NCBI GenBank assembly: GCA_947631395.1
Contig: CANRLF010000007.1
Coordinates: 24,521 to 88,520 of the forward strand
Source of the DNA: an uncultured Oscillospiraceae bacterium
Lineage (GTDB): Bacteria > Bacillota > Clostridia > Oscillospirales > Oscillospiraceae
Direction: 5' to 3'
DNA length: 64,000 bases
The notes under the pieces are model-generated. The model made no database searches. It had not been told where the DNA came from and was given only the letters and a program-made list of their open reading frames with translations. A program made the position numbers and the translations under genes. Positions 1 to 7,735 of this stretch are shown here, piece by piece (positions within the stretch are counted from its first letter, which is position 1; each line of letters begins with the position of its first letter).

Positions 1-862
1 CGGTGTTTGAGGCGTAGATACCCACCGTGAGGACTATGCCGAAATTGTTGAAAACGTCCTCCATCAGCTCCCTGGTGAGGCCGTGTATCTCCCGGGCGGT
101 CATCTCGTCGGGGACCTCGATGTGTACAGACCCGATTATCCTCTCCGGACCGTAGCGGTGTAGGGCCAGGTCATACGCGCCCAGTATCCTCGGGCGGCGG
201 CATATGTACTCCTTGAGCTTGATGGAAAGCTCGCTGTCCACTCTCGTGCCGATTATCTCCCCAAGTCCCCGCATAAGCAGCTCCACGCCTGTTTTCAGCA
301 TGACCACCGAGATCACGGCGCCCAGCCACCCCTCAAGGTTCAGATGCCACAGTATCGAGATAAGCGCCGCGACGAGGGTAGATACCGAGATAAGGCAATC
401 AAACATCGCGTCCGTCCCGGAGGCGATAAGCGCCTCGGAGTTCAGCTTCCTCCCCTGGCCCCTGACGTAGCGCCCCAGGAAGAACTTTGTAACCACCGCC
501 ACGGCGATTATTATAAGTGACGCCACTGAATATTTTGCCGCCACCGGGTCCATTATCTTCAGGGCCGACTCCCTCAGCGCCGCCACGCCCGCAATAAGCA
601 CCACAAGCGCCACAGTCACGCTGGTGACGTACTCTATCTGCCCGTGGCCGTAAGGGTGCTTCTTGTCCGGGGCCCGCCCCGCGAGCTTCGTGCCAACTAT
701 GGTTATCACCGAGGACAGCGCGTCCGACAGGTTGTTCACCGCGTCCATGACTATCGCCACGGACCCCGTGACGAAGCCCACGGCGGCCTTGAAGGCCACA
801 AGCACGAGATTTACGATTATGCCGATAAGGCTTACCTTTACTATGCTCCCCGAGCGTTCCAT
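1..862 (-). CDS. Cation diffusion facilitator (CDF) metal efflux transporter, 3' end cut by the window edge
   Basis: About 287 residues are visible and the C-terminal end lies outside the window. The protein starts MERSGSIVKVSLIG and has several hydrophobic segments. TM2 carries MDAVNNLSDA, the CDF metal-site signature, followed by a His-containing loop (KKHPYGHGQIEY), also typical of the family. The second metal motif in TM5 reads DAMFD, that is DxxxD rather than the HxxxD of zinc transporters. In published CDF groupings DxxxD goes with manganese exporters of the MntE/MneP type, so Mn2+ efflux by proton antiport is my inference. After the TM region the cytoplasmic domain begins (HIEVPDEMTAREIH), the usual ferredoxin-like dimerisation fold. 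The start at 862 is the first ATG of the frame that precedes TM1. Confidence 0.9.
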   Translation of the reverse strand, partial: MERSGSIVKVSLIGIIVNLVLVAFKAAVGFVTGSVAIVMDAVNNLSDALSSVITIVGTKLAGRAPDKKHPYGHGQIEYVTSVTVALVVLIAGVAALRESALKIMDPVAAKYSVASLIIIAVAVVTKFFLGRYVRGQGRKLNSEALIASGTDAMFDCLISVSTLVAALISILWHLNLEGWLGAVISVVMLKTGVELLMRGLGEIIGTRVDSELSIKLKEYICRRPRILGAYDLALHRYGPERIIGSVHIEVPDEMTAREIHGLTRELMEDVFNNFGIVLTVGIYASNT

Positions 863-982
863 TTTCCTCGCCGTCCCAAATAAAGTTTTTCCATTATATC
901 ACTGTAATTTCCGGCAGTCAATACGTGCCCTTCATGTAATAATACGCTCCCGCCCGGGGAAAATATCCGCGAGGTGAAGCGT

Positions 983-1180
983 ATGTATTATGATCTCTAT
1001 TCCGACGCCATGCCCATGGGCTTCGGTCTGTCCCTGGCCCAGAACATGGAGGCCCTGAACCGCTTTTACGCCATGACCGAAAAACAGCGGTCGGAGCTGG
1101 TGGACAGGACAAAGGGCATAAAAAGTCCCGACGAAATGCGGGCGTTCGTGGACTCCATCGCCCTGGGGCAGATATTCTAA
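983..1180 (+). CDS. Small conserved-type protein of unknown function (65 aa)
   Basis: I chose the ATG at 983 because GAGGTG at 971-976 is its ribosome-binding site; the GTG at 974 in the same frame is part of that site. The product (MYYDLYSDAMPMGFGLSLAQ...) is a soluble helical protein with the pattern 'MPMGFGLSLAQNMEAL...F..M'. Short Firmicutes proteins of this style often resemble a YdeI/OmpD-like C-terminal segment, but I cannot assign a function. It is transcribed away from the CDF gene and converges on the MocR regulator, whose stop codon overlaps its own by a few bases (1177-1180). Confidence 0.6.
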   Translation: MYYDLYSDAMPMGFGLSLAQNMEALNRFYAMTEKQRSELVDRTKGIKSPDEMRAFVDSIALGQIF

Positions 1181-2589
1181 TCGCTCCACGCCCCGTATAG
1201 CCGCCTTGTCAGCTCCCCGATGCGCTCATCGGGGAGCGAGGCGTATCCAAGCACCACCGTCCCCGGCGGGCATGACTCCCGGCGCTCCATGTAATAGCCG
1301 CCGAGGCCCCGAAGCCTCACTCCCGCCGCCAGCGCCCTTTTTACCATCTCCTCCTCCCCCGGCCCTCCCGGCAGTGACGCCAGAAGGTGCAGGCCCGTAT
1401 GCGTACCGCCCAGCGCCACGCGGTCCCTACCGAACCGCTCCTCCAGCGCCGCCGTGAGGGACAGCATACGTGCCTTGTAGACGCTTCGCATCCTGGCAAG
1501 GTGCCTTGTGAAATGTCCGTCCCGCAAAAAGCGGTACAGCGTCTGCTGTTCAAAGCGGCTGACGGTGCTGGCGTAGCTCCCGAAGGACTCCCTGTACATA
1601 CCTAAAAGCCTCTCCGGCAGTACCATACAGGCGATGCGTATGCTCGGGGCCAGGCTTTTCGAGAAGGTGCAGAGATAAATCACCGGCCCGTCCGGCCCCG
1701 CCATCCCCTGAAGGCTCGGCACCGGCCGCATGTCGAACCGAAATTCCGCGTCATAGTCGTCCTCCAATATATACCTCCCCGGCTTTTCCGACGCCCACCT
1801 CAAAAGCTGTGCCCGCCGCCAGGCCGGCATAGTCACCCCCGTGGGAAAGTGGTGGCTCGGGGTCACGTAGCATATGTTCGCCTCCACGGCCTCCACCCCC
1901 TCAGGCGGCAGGCCCGCGGAGTCGATGTCCACACAGCGGCATTTGACGCCGTTGTTTTCAAGTATCGTCCGGGACCGCACGTATCCCGGGTTTTCTATGG
2001 CGGCGACCCCGCCGCGCATCAGTTGTGCCGCCAGCCCCAGAAGGTACTCCACCCCGGCCCCCGCAACTATCTGCTCCGCCCCGCAGACAACGCCCCGGTA
2101 TGAGCGCAGATACCCTGCCAGGGCCTCCCGAAGCTCCGGGTCCCCCTGCCGGTGTCCGTGATTTAGAAGCTCCGGGCTTGCGTACAACAGCTCCTTTTGT
2201 ATCCTCCCCCATGTCCTGAATGGGAAAAGCGTCGTGTCCACGCCCCCGGTGGTCAGGTCAAAGCTCACCGGCGCCGCCTCCGGTTCCGCCTCCCGCGCCC
2301 CGGCCCTCGCTCCCGGGATCTCCCGGACCGGCAGTGTGTCGGCCACCTCCTGGACGAAAAAGCCGCTTCTGGGCCTTGCCTCCAGATACCCCTCCGCCAC
2401 CAGCATCTGATACGCCGTGTCCACCGTGTTCACGGCCACCGCCAGCTGTCCGGACAGGCTCCGCTTCCCCGGCATCCTCTCCCCCGCCCGGAGCGTCCCG
2501 GACCTTATCTGCCGGACCAGGTTGTCATATATCTGCTGATACAGCGGCGTTCCCGAGCCGCCGTCCAGTCCAAATGTCAGATCTACCAT
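1177..2589 (-). CDS. MocR/PdxR-family transcriptional regulator (GntR HTH plus aminotransferase-like domain)
   Basis: The 470-residue product begins MVDLTFGLDGG after a good GGAGGCGAGACA ribosome-binding site; an in-frame extension to 2670 would run through the operator region and is unlikely. Residues ~10-80 form a GntR winged helix (GERMPGKRSLSGQLAVAVNT...ARPRSGFFV). The rest is a fold-type I aminotransferase domain with NPGYV, the DDYDAEFRF segment, and the PLP-lysine motif TFSKSLAPSIRIA. MocR proteins sense PLP or a related ligand and control vitamin B6 or amino-acid genes. The divergent neighbour is an ECF-transporter S component, which makes a B6 uptake regulator the best guess. The substrate link is inference. 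Confidence 0.85.
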   Translation of the reverse strand: MVDLTFGLDGGSGTPLYQQIYDNLVRQIRSGTLRAGERMPGKRSLSGQLAVAVNTVDTAYQMLVAEGYLEARPRSGFFVQEVADTLPVREIPGARAGAREAEPEAAPVSFDLTTGGVDTTLFPFRTWGRIQKELLYASPELLNHGHRQGDPELREALAGYLRSYRGVVCGAEQIVAGAGVEYLLGLAAQLMRGGVAAIENPGYVRSRTILENNGVKCRCVDIDSAGLPPEGVEAVEANICYVTPSHHFPTGVTMPAWRRAQLLRWASEKPGRYILEDDYDAEFRFDMRPVPSLQGMAGPDGPVIYLCTFSKSLAPSIRIACMVLPERLLGMYRESFGSYASTVSRFEQQTLYRFLRDGHFTRHLARMRSVYKARMLSLTAALEERFGRDRVALGGTHTGLHLLASLPGGPGEEEMVKRALAAGVRLRGLGGYYMERRESCPPGTVVLGYASLPDERIGELTRRLYGAWSD

Positions 2590-2601
2590 TGTCTCGCCTC
2601 C

Positions 2602-2651
2602 ATCTGATACCATAAAAAAATTCTTTTCTGGGTATTTCAGTGGTATCAGAT
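2602..2651. promoter_or_regulatory. Inverted operator pair in the MocR / S-component divergent promoter region
   Basis: The 11-mer TGGTATCAGAT occurs at 2641-2651 on the plus strand and again as its exact reverse complement at 2602-2612, with a 28-base spacer. A -10-like TATAAT lies just downstream on the plus strand at 2657-2662, so the right half-site sits in the promoter of the S-component gene and the left half-site is next to the regulator's ribosome-binding site. This layout fits autoregulation and control of the divergent gene by the MocR protein. Confidence 0.65.
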
Positions 2652-2711
2652 AGGAGTATAATAGCACCATCGACCCCGCAAGTCAAGGCCGGGGTCCGGA
2701 AGGAGAAAAAA

Positions 2712-3272
2712 ATGAAAAAGTTTTTCAGCGTCCGCAACATAACGCTCACCGGCGTGCTGGCCGCGGCCATATTCGTGCTCACCAAATTTGTGAGCATCCC
2801 CATCCCCAGCCCCCTGGGCAACACGGCCCTGTCCGTGGGCAACGCCATGTGCTTTTTGGCGGCCATGCTCTTCGGCCCCCTGACCGGCGCTCTTGCCGCC
2901 GGCATCGGCAACGCGCTTGTTGACCTTCTCGACCCCGTCTGGGCCGCCGATTTCTGGATGACCTTCATCAACAAGTTCCTTATGACCTTCGTGTGCGGCA
3001 TAATAATGCACAAGGCCCCCATCAAGCACGAAAATCTCCGCACCTGGATCTCCGGCCTCGGCGGTGCGCTGACCTACTGCGTGCTTTACGTCACGAAGAA
3101 CATCCTCTCCGGCGCTCTTGTCAAGGGCTTCACCTGGCAGGTGGCCGTCGTCGAGACCCTCAGCGTCAAGCTCCCTGTGACCCTCGCAAACGGCGTCATC
3201 GCCACCGTCTGCGCCGCCCTCCTCTATCCCGCTCTCAAGTTCCCCCTGAAAAGAGCCCATATCCTCAACTGA
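2712..3272 (+). CDS. ECF transporter S component, vitamin-type (possibly vitamin B6 or hydroxymethylpyrimidine)
   Basis: The 186-residue protein starts MKKFFSVRNITLTGVLAAAI after AAGGAGAAAAAA. It has about six hydrophobic segments and the features of ECF S components: a Gly/Ala-rich first helix, SVGNAMCFLAAMLFGPLTGALAAG, and NALVDLL, typical of the ThiT/HmpT/PdxU group. S components bind a vitamin and dock to a shared EcfAA'T module, which is not encoded here, so it would have to use modules elsewhere. Because the divergent regulator is MocR/PdxR-like, a B6 vitamer is a reasonable substrate, but HMP or thiamine cannot be excluded. A terminator follows directly. Confidence 0.75.
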   Translation: MKKFFSVRNITLTGVLAAAIFVLTKFVSIPIPSPLGNTALSVGNAMCFLAAMLFGPLTGALAAGIGNALVDLLDPVWAADFWMTFINKFLMTFVCGIIMHKAPIKHENLRTWISGLGGALTYCVLYVTKNILSGALVKGFTWQVAVVETLSVKLPVTLANGVIATVCAALLYPALKFPLKRAHILN

Positions 3273-3291
3273 TTTTTCTTCGTACATAATG

Positions 3292-3327
3292 TAAAAGAGC
3301 CCCCGATTTCGGGAGCTCTTTTATTTT
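3292..3327 (+). terminator. Rho-independent terminator, probably bidirectional
   Basis: Stem AAAGAGC/GCTCTTT continued by CCCG/CGGG around an ATTT loop, followed by TTTTATTTT on the plus strand. It lies between the convergent S-component and serpin genes and can serve both. Confidence 0.8.
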
Positions 3328-3335
3328 GATAATTT

Positions 3336-4874
3336 TTAAGGCTCTACGACCGTCCCGGTGAATATGGGCAATCCCGAATTTATTACCGAGAAGAAAAACG
3401 GCCGGTCAAATGTCAGGTCCATCTCCTCAGTTGGTGGAGCCGGGTCACCCACCATGGGTATTACGGTGTAGGCCGCGGCCTTACAGCCCTCCTCGTCCAC
3501 CGTGACCCTCGCCCCGTGCAGGACGTCTGAGACCCAGACCTGGCCGCCCTCCCCCGCCCAGGGCACCAGCGGGGAGAAGTCAGCCGTCCCGGGGGTAAAG
3601 ACGTCGGTCACGCCGAGCCTTTCCAGCGCCCCCACAAGGTCCGTCTGCCTCTCCACGTCGAATTTCGGAAGGCTCAGGTTGATTATGATCCCCTGTCTCT
3701 CCGCCGCGTCGATGTCCCCGGCGAGAAAGCTCATGGCCGCTTCGTCCCAAAGTATCTCCTCCATGGTAACGCCCTCGTCCGGGAGCAGCAGGAGCATCGC
3801 GCCGCCCTGCTCAAAGGGGATGATCACCGCGCCAAAATTGTCGCCCCAGTAATAGACGCCGTCGGATTTTAATGTCCGGCGCATGAACTCTGCCTCCACG
3901 TCCCCGTCGGGCGAGTGGAAAAGGCCGGTTTTCGTATCCTCCGGGTTGAACTTGACGTCCCACTTGTCCCCGAAATACATGGCGCTGGCAAGGCACAGTG
4001 CCGTGTCCCCGTCAAGGCCGATGCCGCCGATCTGATCCTCCAAAAGCCCCCCTGTGTTGCCGTTGAGCCAGGTCCGCAGTGTATTATTATACTCCTCGCT
4101 TCCCATCTCCCCCCGGAAGGACCAGGCGTAGTAATTATCGGCAAGGCTCTTCACCGCCTCCTCCGAATAGTCCCAGTCGTCCCGAAGCCACAGGGAGTTT
4201 GCCAGGCTCAGCGAATATGTGCCGTCGTCGTTATATAGCGCCTCCCAGGTCCTTTTCGCAAGCGTCCTCAGCTCCTCTATACTGTCAACGCCGAGAAGCT
4301 CCATCACCTGCTCTCTCGTCTTACCGCCGGTGGACTCCGCCAAAAGGGACAGGGCCATATATACGTTCATTGGCGAGCTCACGGCGTTTTCCATACCGCC
4401 GTCCCGCAAAAGCTCCGGCATCACCGCGGCTATATACTCGCTGAATTTATCCCGCTCCGACGCGGTGAGCTGCCTGTCCATCTCCTCCCGTATCCACTGT
4501 CCGTATGCCGCCTCGTCGAAGTTCCAGTTCTCGTCGACCCCCGGGTATTTTGTCCTCTCTGGGTACTTCACCTCCACCAGCGACCTTACCTTCCACTCCT
4601 GGTCCCGCCAATCCACATCTCCGCCGGGATCTCCCGACGTGGAACCGTCATTTGGCGATGTGTTCTGGGGCGGAGCCATGTTGAATATGTTTCCGTTCCT
4701 GTCCGCCGCGGCCCTGCTCCACCATATGGCCGCACCGCCTACGGCTATACTCACCGCCAGCACCGCCGCCACCGCGCCCTGCCACAGGCGCCGCTTTGGC
4801 TTTTTCTTCTCCGCTTTTTCAATGATGTCGTCCCTTATGTCGGTGACGCCGTTATAAATATCTTCCTTTTTCAT
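3336..4874 (-). CDS. Membrane-anchored serpin with a short cytosolic N-terminal tail
   Basis: The 512-residue protein begins MKKEDIYNGVTDIRDDIIEKAE, a charged ~32-residue cytosolic tail, then one TM helix (~residues 33-53), an Asn/Asp/Pro linker, and a full serpin domain (~residues 110-512). The hinge before the reactive loop is VDEEGCKAAAYT, close to the inhibitory-serpin consensus EEGTEAAAAT, and the domain ends with the FDRPFFF and FTGTVVEP strands of serpins. The tail resembles the N-termini of putative anti-sigma proteins found beside ECF sigma genes in Clostridia. It is the third gene of an operon (sigma factor, lipoprotein serpin, this gene), 16 bases after the second, with an AAAGGAGGTACAGGG ribosome-binding site. 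Target protease unknown. Confidence 0.88.
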   Translation of the reverse strand: MKKEDIYNGVTDIRDDIIEKAEKKKPKRRLWQGAVAAVLAVSIAVGGAAIWWSRAAADRNGNIFNMAPPQNTSPNDGSTSGDPGGDVDWRDQEWKVRSLVEVKYPERTKYPGVDENWNFDEAAYGQWIREEMDRQLTASERDKFSEYIAAVMPELLRDGGMENAVSSPMNVYMALSLLAESTGGKTREQVMELLGVDSIEELRTLAKRTWEALYNDDGTYSLSLANSLWLRDDWDYSEEAVKSLADNYYAWSFRGEMGSEEYNNTLRTWLNGNTGGLLEDQIGGIGLDGDTALCLASAMYFGDKWDVKFNPEDTKTGLFHSPDGDVEAEFMRRTLKSDGVYYWGDNFGAVIIPFEQGGAMLLLLPDEGVTMEEILWDEAAMSFLAGDIDAAERQGIIINLSLPKFDVERQTDLVGALERLGVTDVFTPGTADFSPLVPWAGEGGQVWVSDVLHGARVTVDEEGCKAAAYTVIPMVGDPAPPTEEMDLTFDRPFFFSVINSGLPIFTGTVVEP

Positions 4875-4890
4875 CCCTGTACCTCCTTTG

Positions 4891-6285
4891 TCAGGGCTCG
4901 TACACCGCTCCCGCGAACATGGGCACGTCGCCGGACATGAGCGAGAAGAGGAAGGGCCTTTCGAATTTAAGCTCTATCTCCTCCACCTCCTCCGGCAGGG
5001 CGCTGGAATTGCCGTCCATCACGATAAGCGTATACGCCGCGGCCTCACAGCCGTCCTCGTCCACACATACTCTCGCCCCGTGGATGACCCTGTCCACCCA
5101 CACCTGCCAGAGCTCCGACTCCCCGGCGGCGGAGAACACGTTGTCCTCCCCGATAAGGGGCCTGAAGTCCGACGCGTCCGGATCGAATACGTCCGTCACC
5201 CCGACAGCCGCGAGCCTTTCCTTTATATCCCCGTTACTGACAACGTCGAATTTGGGAAGGGACAGATGTATCTTAAGCGTCCGCCTCTCCACGCTGTCCG
5301 GTATCCTATCACCGGTGAGAAACGCCAAGGCCGCGCTCTCGCCGAGGACATTATTTATATCCGCGCCCTCGTCGGGTAGAAGTAGCCGCATGGAGCCGCC
5401 GGTCTTAAAGTAGAGCACCACCCCGGCGAAATCCTCGCCCCAGTAATACGCGCTCCTCACCGTCTTTCGCATGAAATCCCGTTCGATGTCGCCCGCCGGC
5501 GCGTGGAAGGTGTCCCGCTCCGTACTGTCCGGGTCAAATTTGGATGCCCACATGTCGTTAAAGTACGCCGTGGACGCCAGTGCCATCACGGTGTTATTTT
5601 CAAGCTCCACGCCCTCTATCTCCTGCTGAAGCAATCCCCCTGTCTGGCCGTTCAGCCAGTCGCGAAGGACGGAGTTTAAGTTCTCGCTTCCCATCTCCCC
5701 GGCGAAGGATGAGGCGTAGTAGTCCCTCGACAGCGTCTCAAGGACAGCACTTTCATACTCCCCCTCGTCCGCCGACCGGAGCCACACGGAGTTTGCCAAC
5801 AGCCCATTATATCTGCCGTCGTCGTTATACACGGCCTCCCACAGCCTCTTTGTAAGGGCCCTCTGGGCCTCAATATCCCTCTCGCCCAATAGCCCAAGCA
5901 GCTGCTCCCTGCTCTCTCCCCCGGCGCACTCTGCCAGCATCGACAGCGCCACATACAGGTTCGCCGGCGAGCAGACCCGGTTCTCATCGCCGCCCGTGAG
6001 GAGCGCCGGCAACAGCTTGTCCCAGGCGCCCGCCATTTTCCCGAGCTCCTCAGCCCCGAGCGTCCGCTCCCGCTCGCTGGCCGCCCACGCGTCGTAAGCC
6101 CCCTCGTCATACTTCCAGCCGTCCACGGCCTCGGGGTATTTCGGTCTCTCAGGATACGCGGCGATACTCAGCGCCGACTTCTCCGCCCTTATCGCCTCCC
6201 GCCTGCCGCCACAGCCCGTCAGCGCGACCATAGTAACCGCCAGGACCGCGCAGACGGCCCTTTTCAATATGCTCCGTTTACTCAT
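4891..6285 (-). CDS. Secreted serpin lipoprotein
   Basis: The chosen start (MSKRSILKRAVCAVLAV) has an AAGGAGGAGC ribosome-binding site inside the end of the sigma factor gene, with an 8-base overlap. The signal peptide ends in the lipobox LTGC, so the protein is predicted to be lipidated on the outer face of the membrane. The serpin domain fills the rest of the 464 residues: CSPANLYVALSMLAE, LANSVWLR, LPKFDV, the hinge VDEDGCEAAAYT and the closing FERPFLFSLM. It is a clear paralogue of the next gene, sharing the YPERPKYP linker and the hinge. The intact small-residue hinge (AAA) suggests a working inhibitor. Predicted P1 falls near MDGNS by counting from the hinge Gly; this is approximate. 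Confidence 0.9.
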   Translation of the reverse strand: MSKRSILKRAVCAVLAVTMVALTGCGGRREAIRAEKSALSIAAYPERPKYPEAVDGWKYDEGAYDAWAASERERTLGAEELGKMAGAWDKLLPALLTGGDENRVCSPANLYVALSMLAECAGGESREQLLGLLGERDIEAQRALTKRLWEAVYNDDGRYNGLLANSVWLRSADEGEYESAVLETLSRDYYASSFAGEMGSENLNSVLRDWLNGQTGGLLQQEIEGVELENNTVMALASTAYFNDMWASKFDPDSTERDTFHAPAGDIERDFMRKTVRSAYYWGEDFAGVVLYFKTGGSMRLLLPDEGADINNVLGESAALAFLTGDRIPDSVERRTLKIHLSLPKFDVVSNGDIKERLAAVGVTDVFDPDASDFRPLIGEDNVFSAAGESELWQVWVDRVIHGARVCVDEDGCEAAAYTLIVMDGNSSALPEEVEEIELKFERPFLFSLMSGDVPMFAGAVYEP

Positions 6286-6838
6286 CCTCAAGCTCCTCCT
6301 TCTCCAAAACATCCCTCAGCGAAAGCCTCAGGCGTCTCAGCCTCTGGGACAGCGTGTTCGCCCGCTGTCCCCAGCTCCTCGCAAGCTCCTCTACGCGGTC
6401 CCCGTACCAGTACCGCCTGACGAAAAGCGTCCTGTCCGTCTCGGACAGCGTATCCAGCCACCGGGATATTATCCGCCCCAGCTCCCGCCGCTCCAGCTCC
6501 TTCTCCACACCGTCGCCGGAGGGCAGGCAGTCCGCCAGCTCCTCAAGCTGTGACTGGATACCCGCGTACCGTTTTTCCGCCCTGTTGCGCCGGTATCGGC
6601 TGATGGCCAGGTTCCTTGTTATCCGCCCGAGGAACGTCCCCAGGACGTTCGGCCTCTCCGGCGGCATCCTGTTCCACGCCGCGAGATACGTGTCCTGGAC
6701 GCACTCCTCCGCGTCCTCCCGGACGCTCAGGAGCCCCAAGGCTATCCTGGAGCAATAGGGCCCGTACTTGGTCCTCGTCTCCTCGATGGCCCGCTCGTCC
6801 CTTTTAAAAAAGAGCTCCACTATGGACTCGTCCCGCAT
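6278..6838 (-). CDS. ECF-type RNA polymerase sigma factor
   Basis: The 186-residue product has sigma region 2 (YCSRIALGLLSVREDAEECVQDTYLAAW, with the region 2.2 acidic motif) and region 4 (SETDRTLFVRRYWYGDRVEELA...ANTLSQRLRRLRL), and lacks regions 1 and 3, as in extracytoplasmic-function sigma factors. The start is the ATG at 6838, preceded by GGGAGGTGACGCGG; the GTG at 6847 is part of that site. It leads the serpin operon, so it most likely drives expression of its own operon in response to an extracellular signal. No classical anti-sigma gene (zinc-binding or RsgI-like) is present. The membrane serpin tail is the best candidate for that role. Confidence 0.9.
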   Translation of the reverse strand: MRDESIVELFFKRDERAIEETRTKYGPYCSRIALGLLSVREDAEECVQDTYLAAWNRMPPERPNVLGTFLGRITRNLAISRYRRNRAEKRYAGIQSQLEELADCLPSGDGVEKELERRELGRIISRWLDTLSETDRTLFVRRYWYGDRVEELARSWGQRANTLSQRLRRLRLSLRDVLEKEELEDE

Positions 6839-6910
6839 CCGCGTCACCTCCCGGTAAAGGTACCTTCTCTAATAAAGTCGCAAATTTTAAATAAAATATG
6901 ACAGCCGCCG

Positions 6911-7657
6911 TCAATCTTTTTCAAGCAGTTCCCTCAATTTATCCAGCGCCTTCTTCTCTATCCTGGATACATAGGACCTCGATATACCCATTCTCTCCGC
7001 CGTCTCCTTTTGCGTCAGCCTCTTTTCCCCCGAAAGCCCATAGCGAAGCTTTATTATCTCCCTCTCCCTCGGCTCCAGGTCCTTCTCCACGCACCGGCGG
7101 AGCTGGGCGTATATCTCCTGTGAGCTCAGCCTCTCGAATACGTCGTCCTCCGCGCAGACCACGTCCATCAGCGAAAGATTGTTCCCGTCGCCGTCGGCGT
7201 CTATGGTCTCCGAAAGCGACACGTCCCCGGCGCTCTTCCTCTGGGAGCGGAAGTACATAAGTATCTCGTTTTCTATGCACCTGCTGGCGTATGTCGCCAG
7301 CCTCACGCCCTTATCCGGCTTATATGTGGAAATGCCCTTTATAAGGCCGATGGTCCCGATGGATATAAGGTCGTCCTGGTCTCGTGTCCTTGTGTAGTAT
7401 TTCTTGATTATGTGTGCCACCAGCCGCAGGTTGTGCTCGATAAGCGTCCCCCGGGCCTCCTCGTCGCCCCGGGCGCATCTGTCAACCAGCTCCCGCTCCT
7501 CCGCCGCCGTCAGCGGCCGCGGGAAGGAGCCCGCCGGCGGAGCCAGTCGCAAAAGCAGGAATGGATAGGATAATAGCGCGGCAAAAGTCGTCGCCAACAT
7601 GAAGGTCACCACCGTTTCATAGTCTCGACCTATCATATTCCGTCGGCTTTTGTCCAT
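6911..7657 (-). CDS. sigK: Sporulation sigma factor, SigK type
   Basis: The 248-residue protein has the SigE/SigK signature: IEHNLRLVAHIIKKYY, DLISIGTIGLIKGI, RLATYASRCIENEILMYFR, and C-terminal region 4 with RLTQKETAERMGISRSYVSR. The matches around IGTIGLIKGI and the hydrophobic N-terminus (LLSYPFLLLRLAP) followed by PRPLTAAEERE fit SigK better than SigE. SigK runs late gene expression in the mother cell; the N-terminal pro-sequence is removed by SpoIVFB-type proteolysis. The gene is uninterrupted, with no skin element. Two starts are possible: the ATG at 7657 and the in-frame ATG 57 bases downstream (MLATTFAALL), each with a modest ribosome-binding site. Confidence 0.85.
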   Translation of the reverse strand: MDKSRRNMIGRDYETVVTFMLATTFAALLSYPFLLLRLAPPAGSFPRPLTAAEERELVDRCARGDEEARGTLIEHNLRLVAHIIKKYYTRTRDQDDLISIGTIGLIKGISTYKPDKGVRLATYASRCIENEILMYFRSQRKSAGDVSLSETIDADGDGNNLSLMDVVCAEDDVFERLSSQEIYAQLRRCVEKDLEPREREIIKLRYGLSGEKRLTQKETAERMGISRSYVSRIEKKALDKLRELLEKD

Positions 7658-7673
7658 ATTCTGCCCACCGCCA

Positions 7674-7705
7674 AAAAAGGCGGCGGATCGCCCGCCGCCT
7701 TTTTG
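7674..7705 (-). terminator. Rho-independent terminator after the YhaM-type gene
   Basis: On the minus strand, AAAAAGGCGGCGG pairs with CCGCCGCCTTTTTT across a short loop. It lies between the YhaM-like gene and sigK and ends the upstream three-gene minus-strand transcript. Confidence 0.85.
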
Positions 7706-7735
7706 AGATCGTGTTTAAAAAGCCGCGATCCGCCC

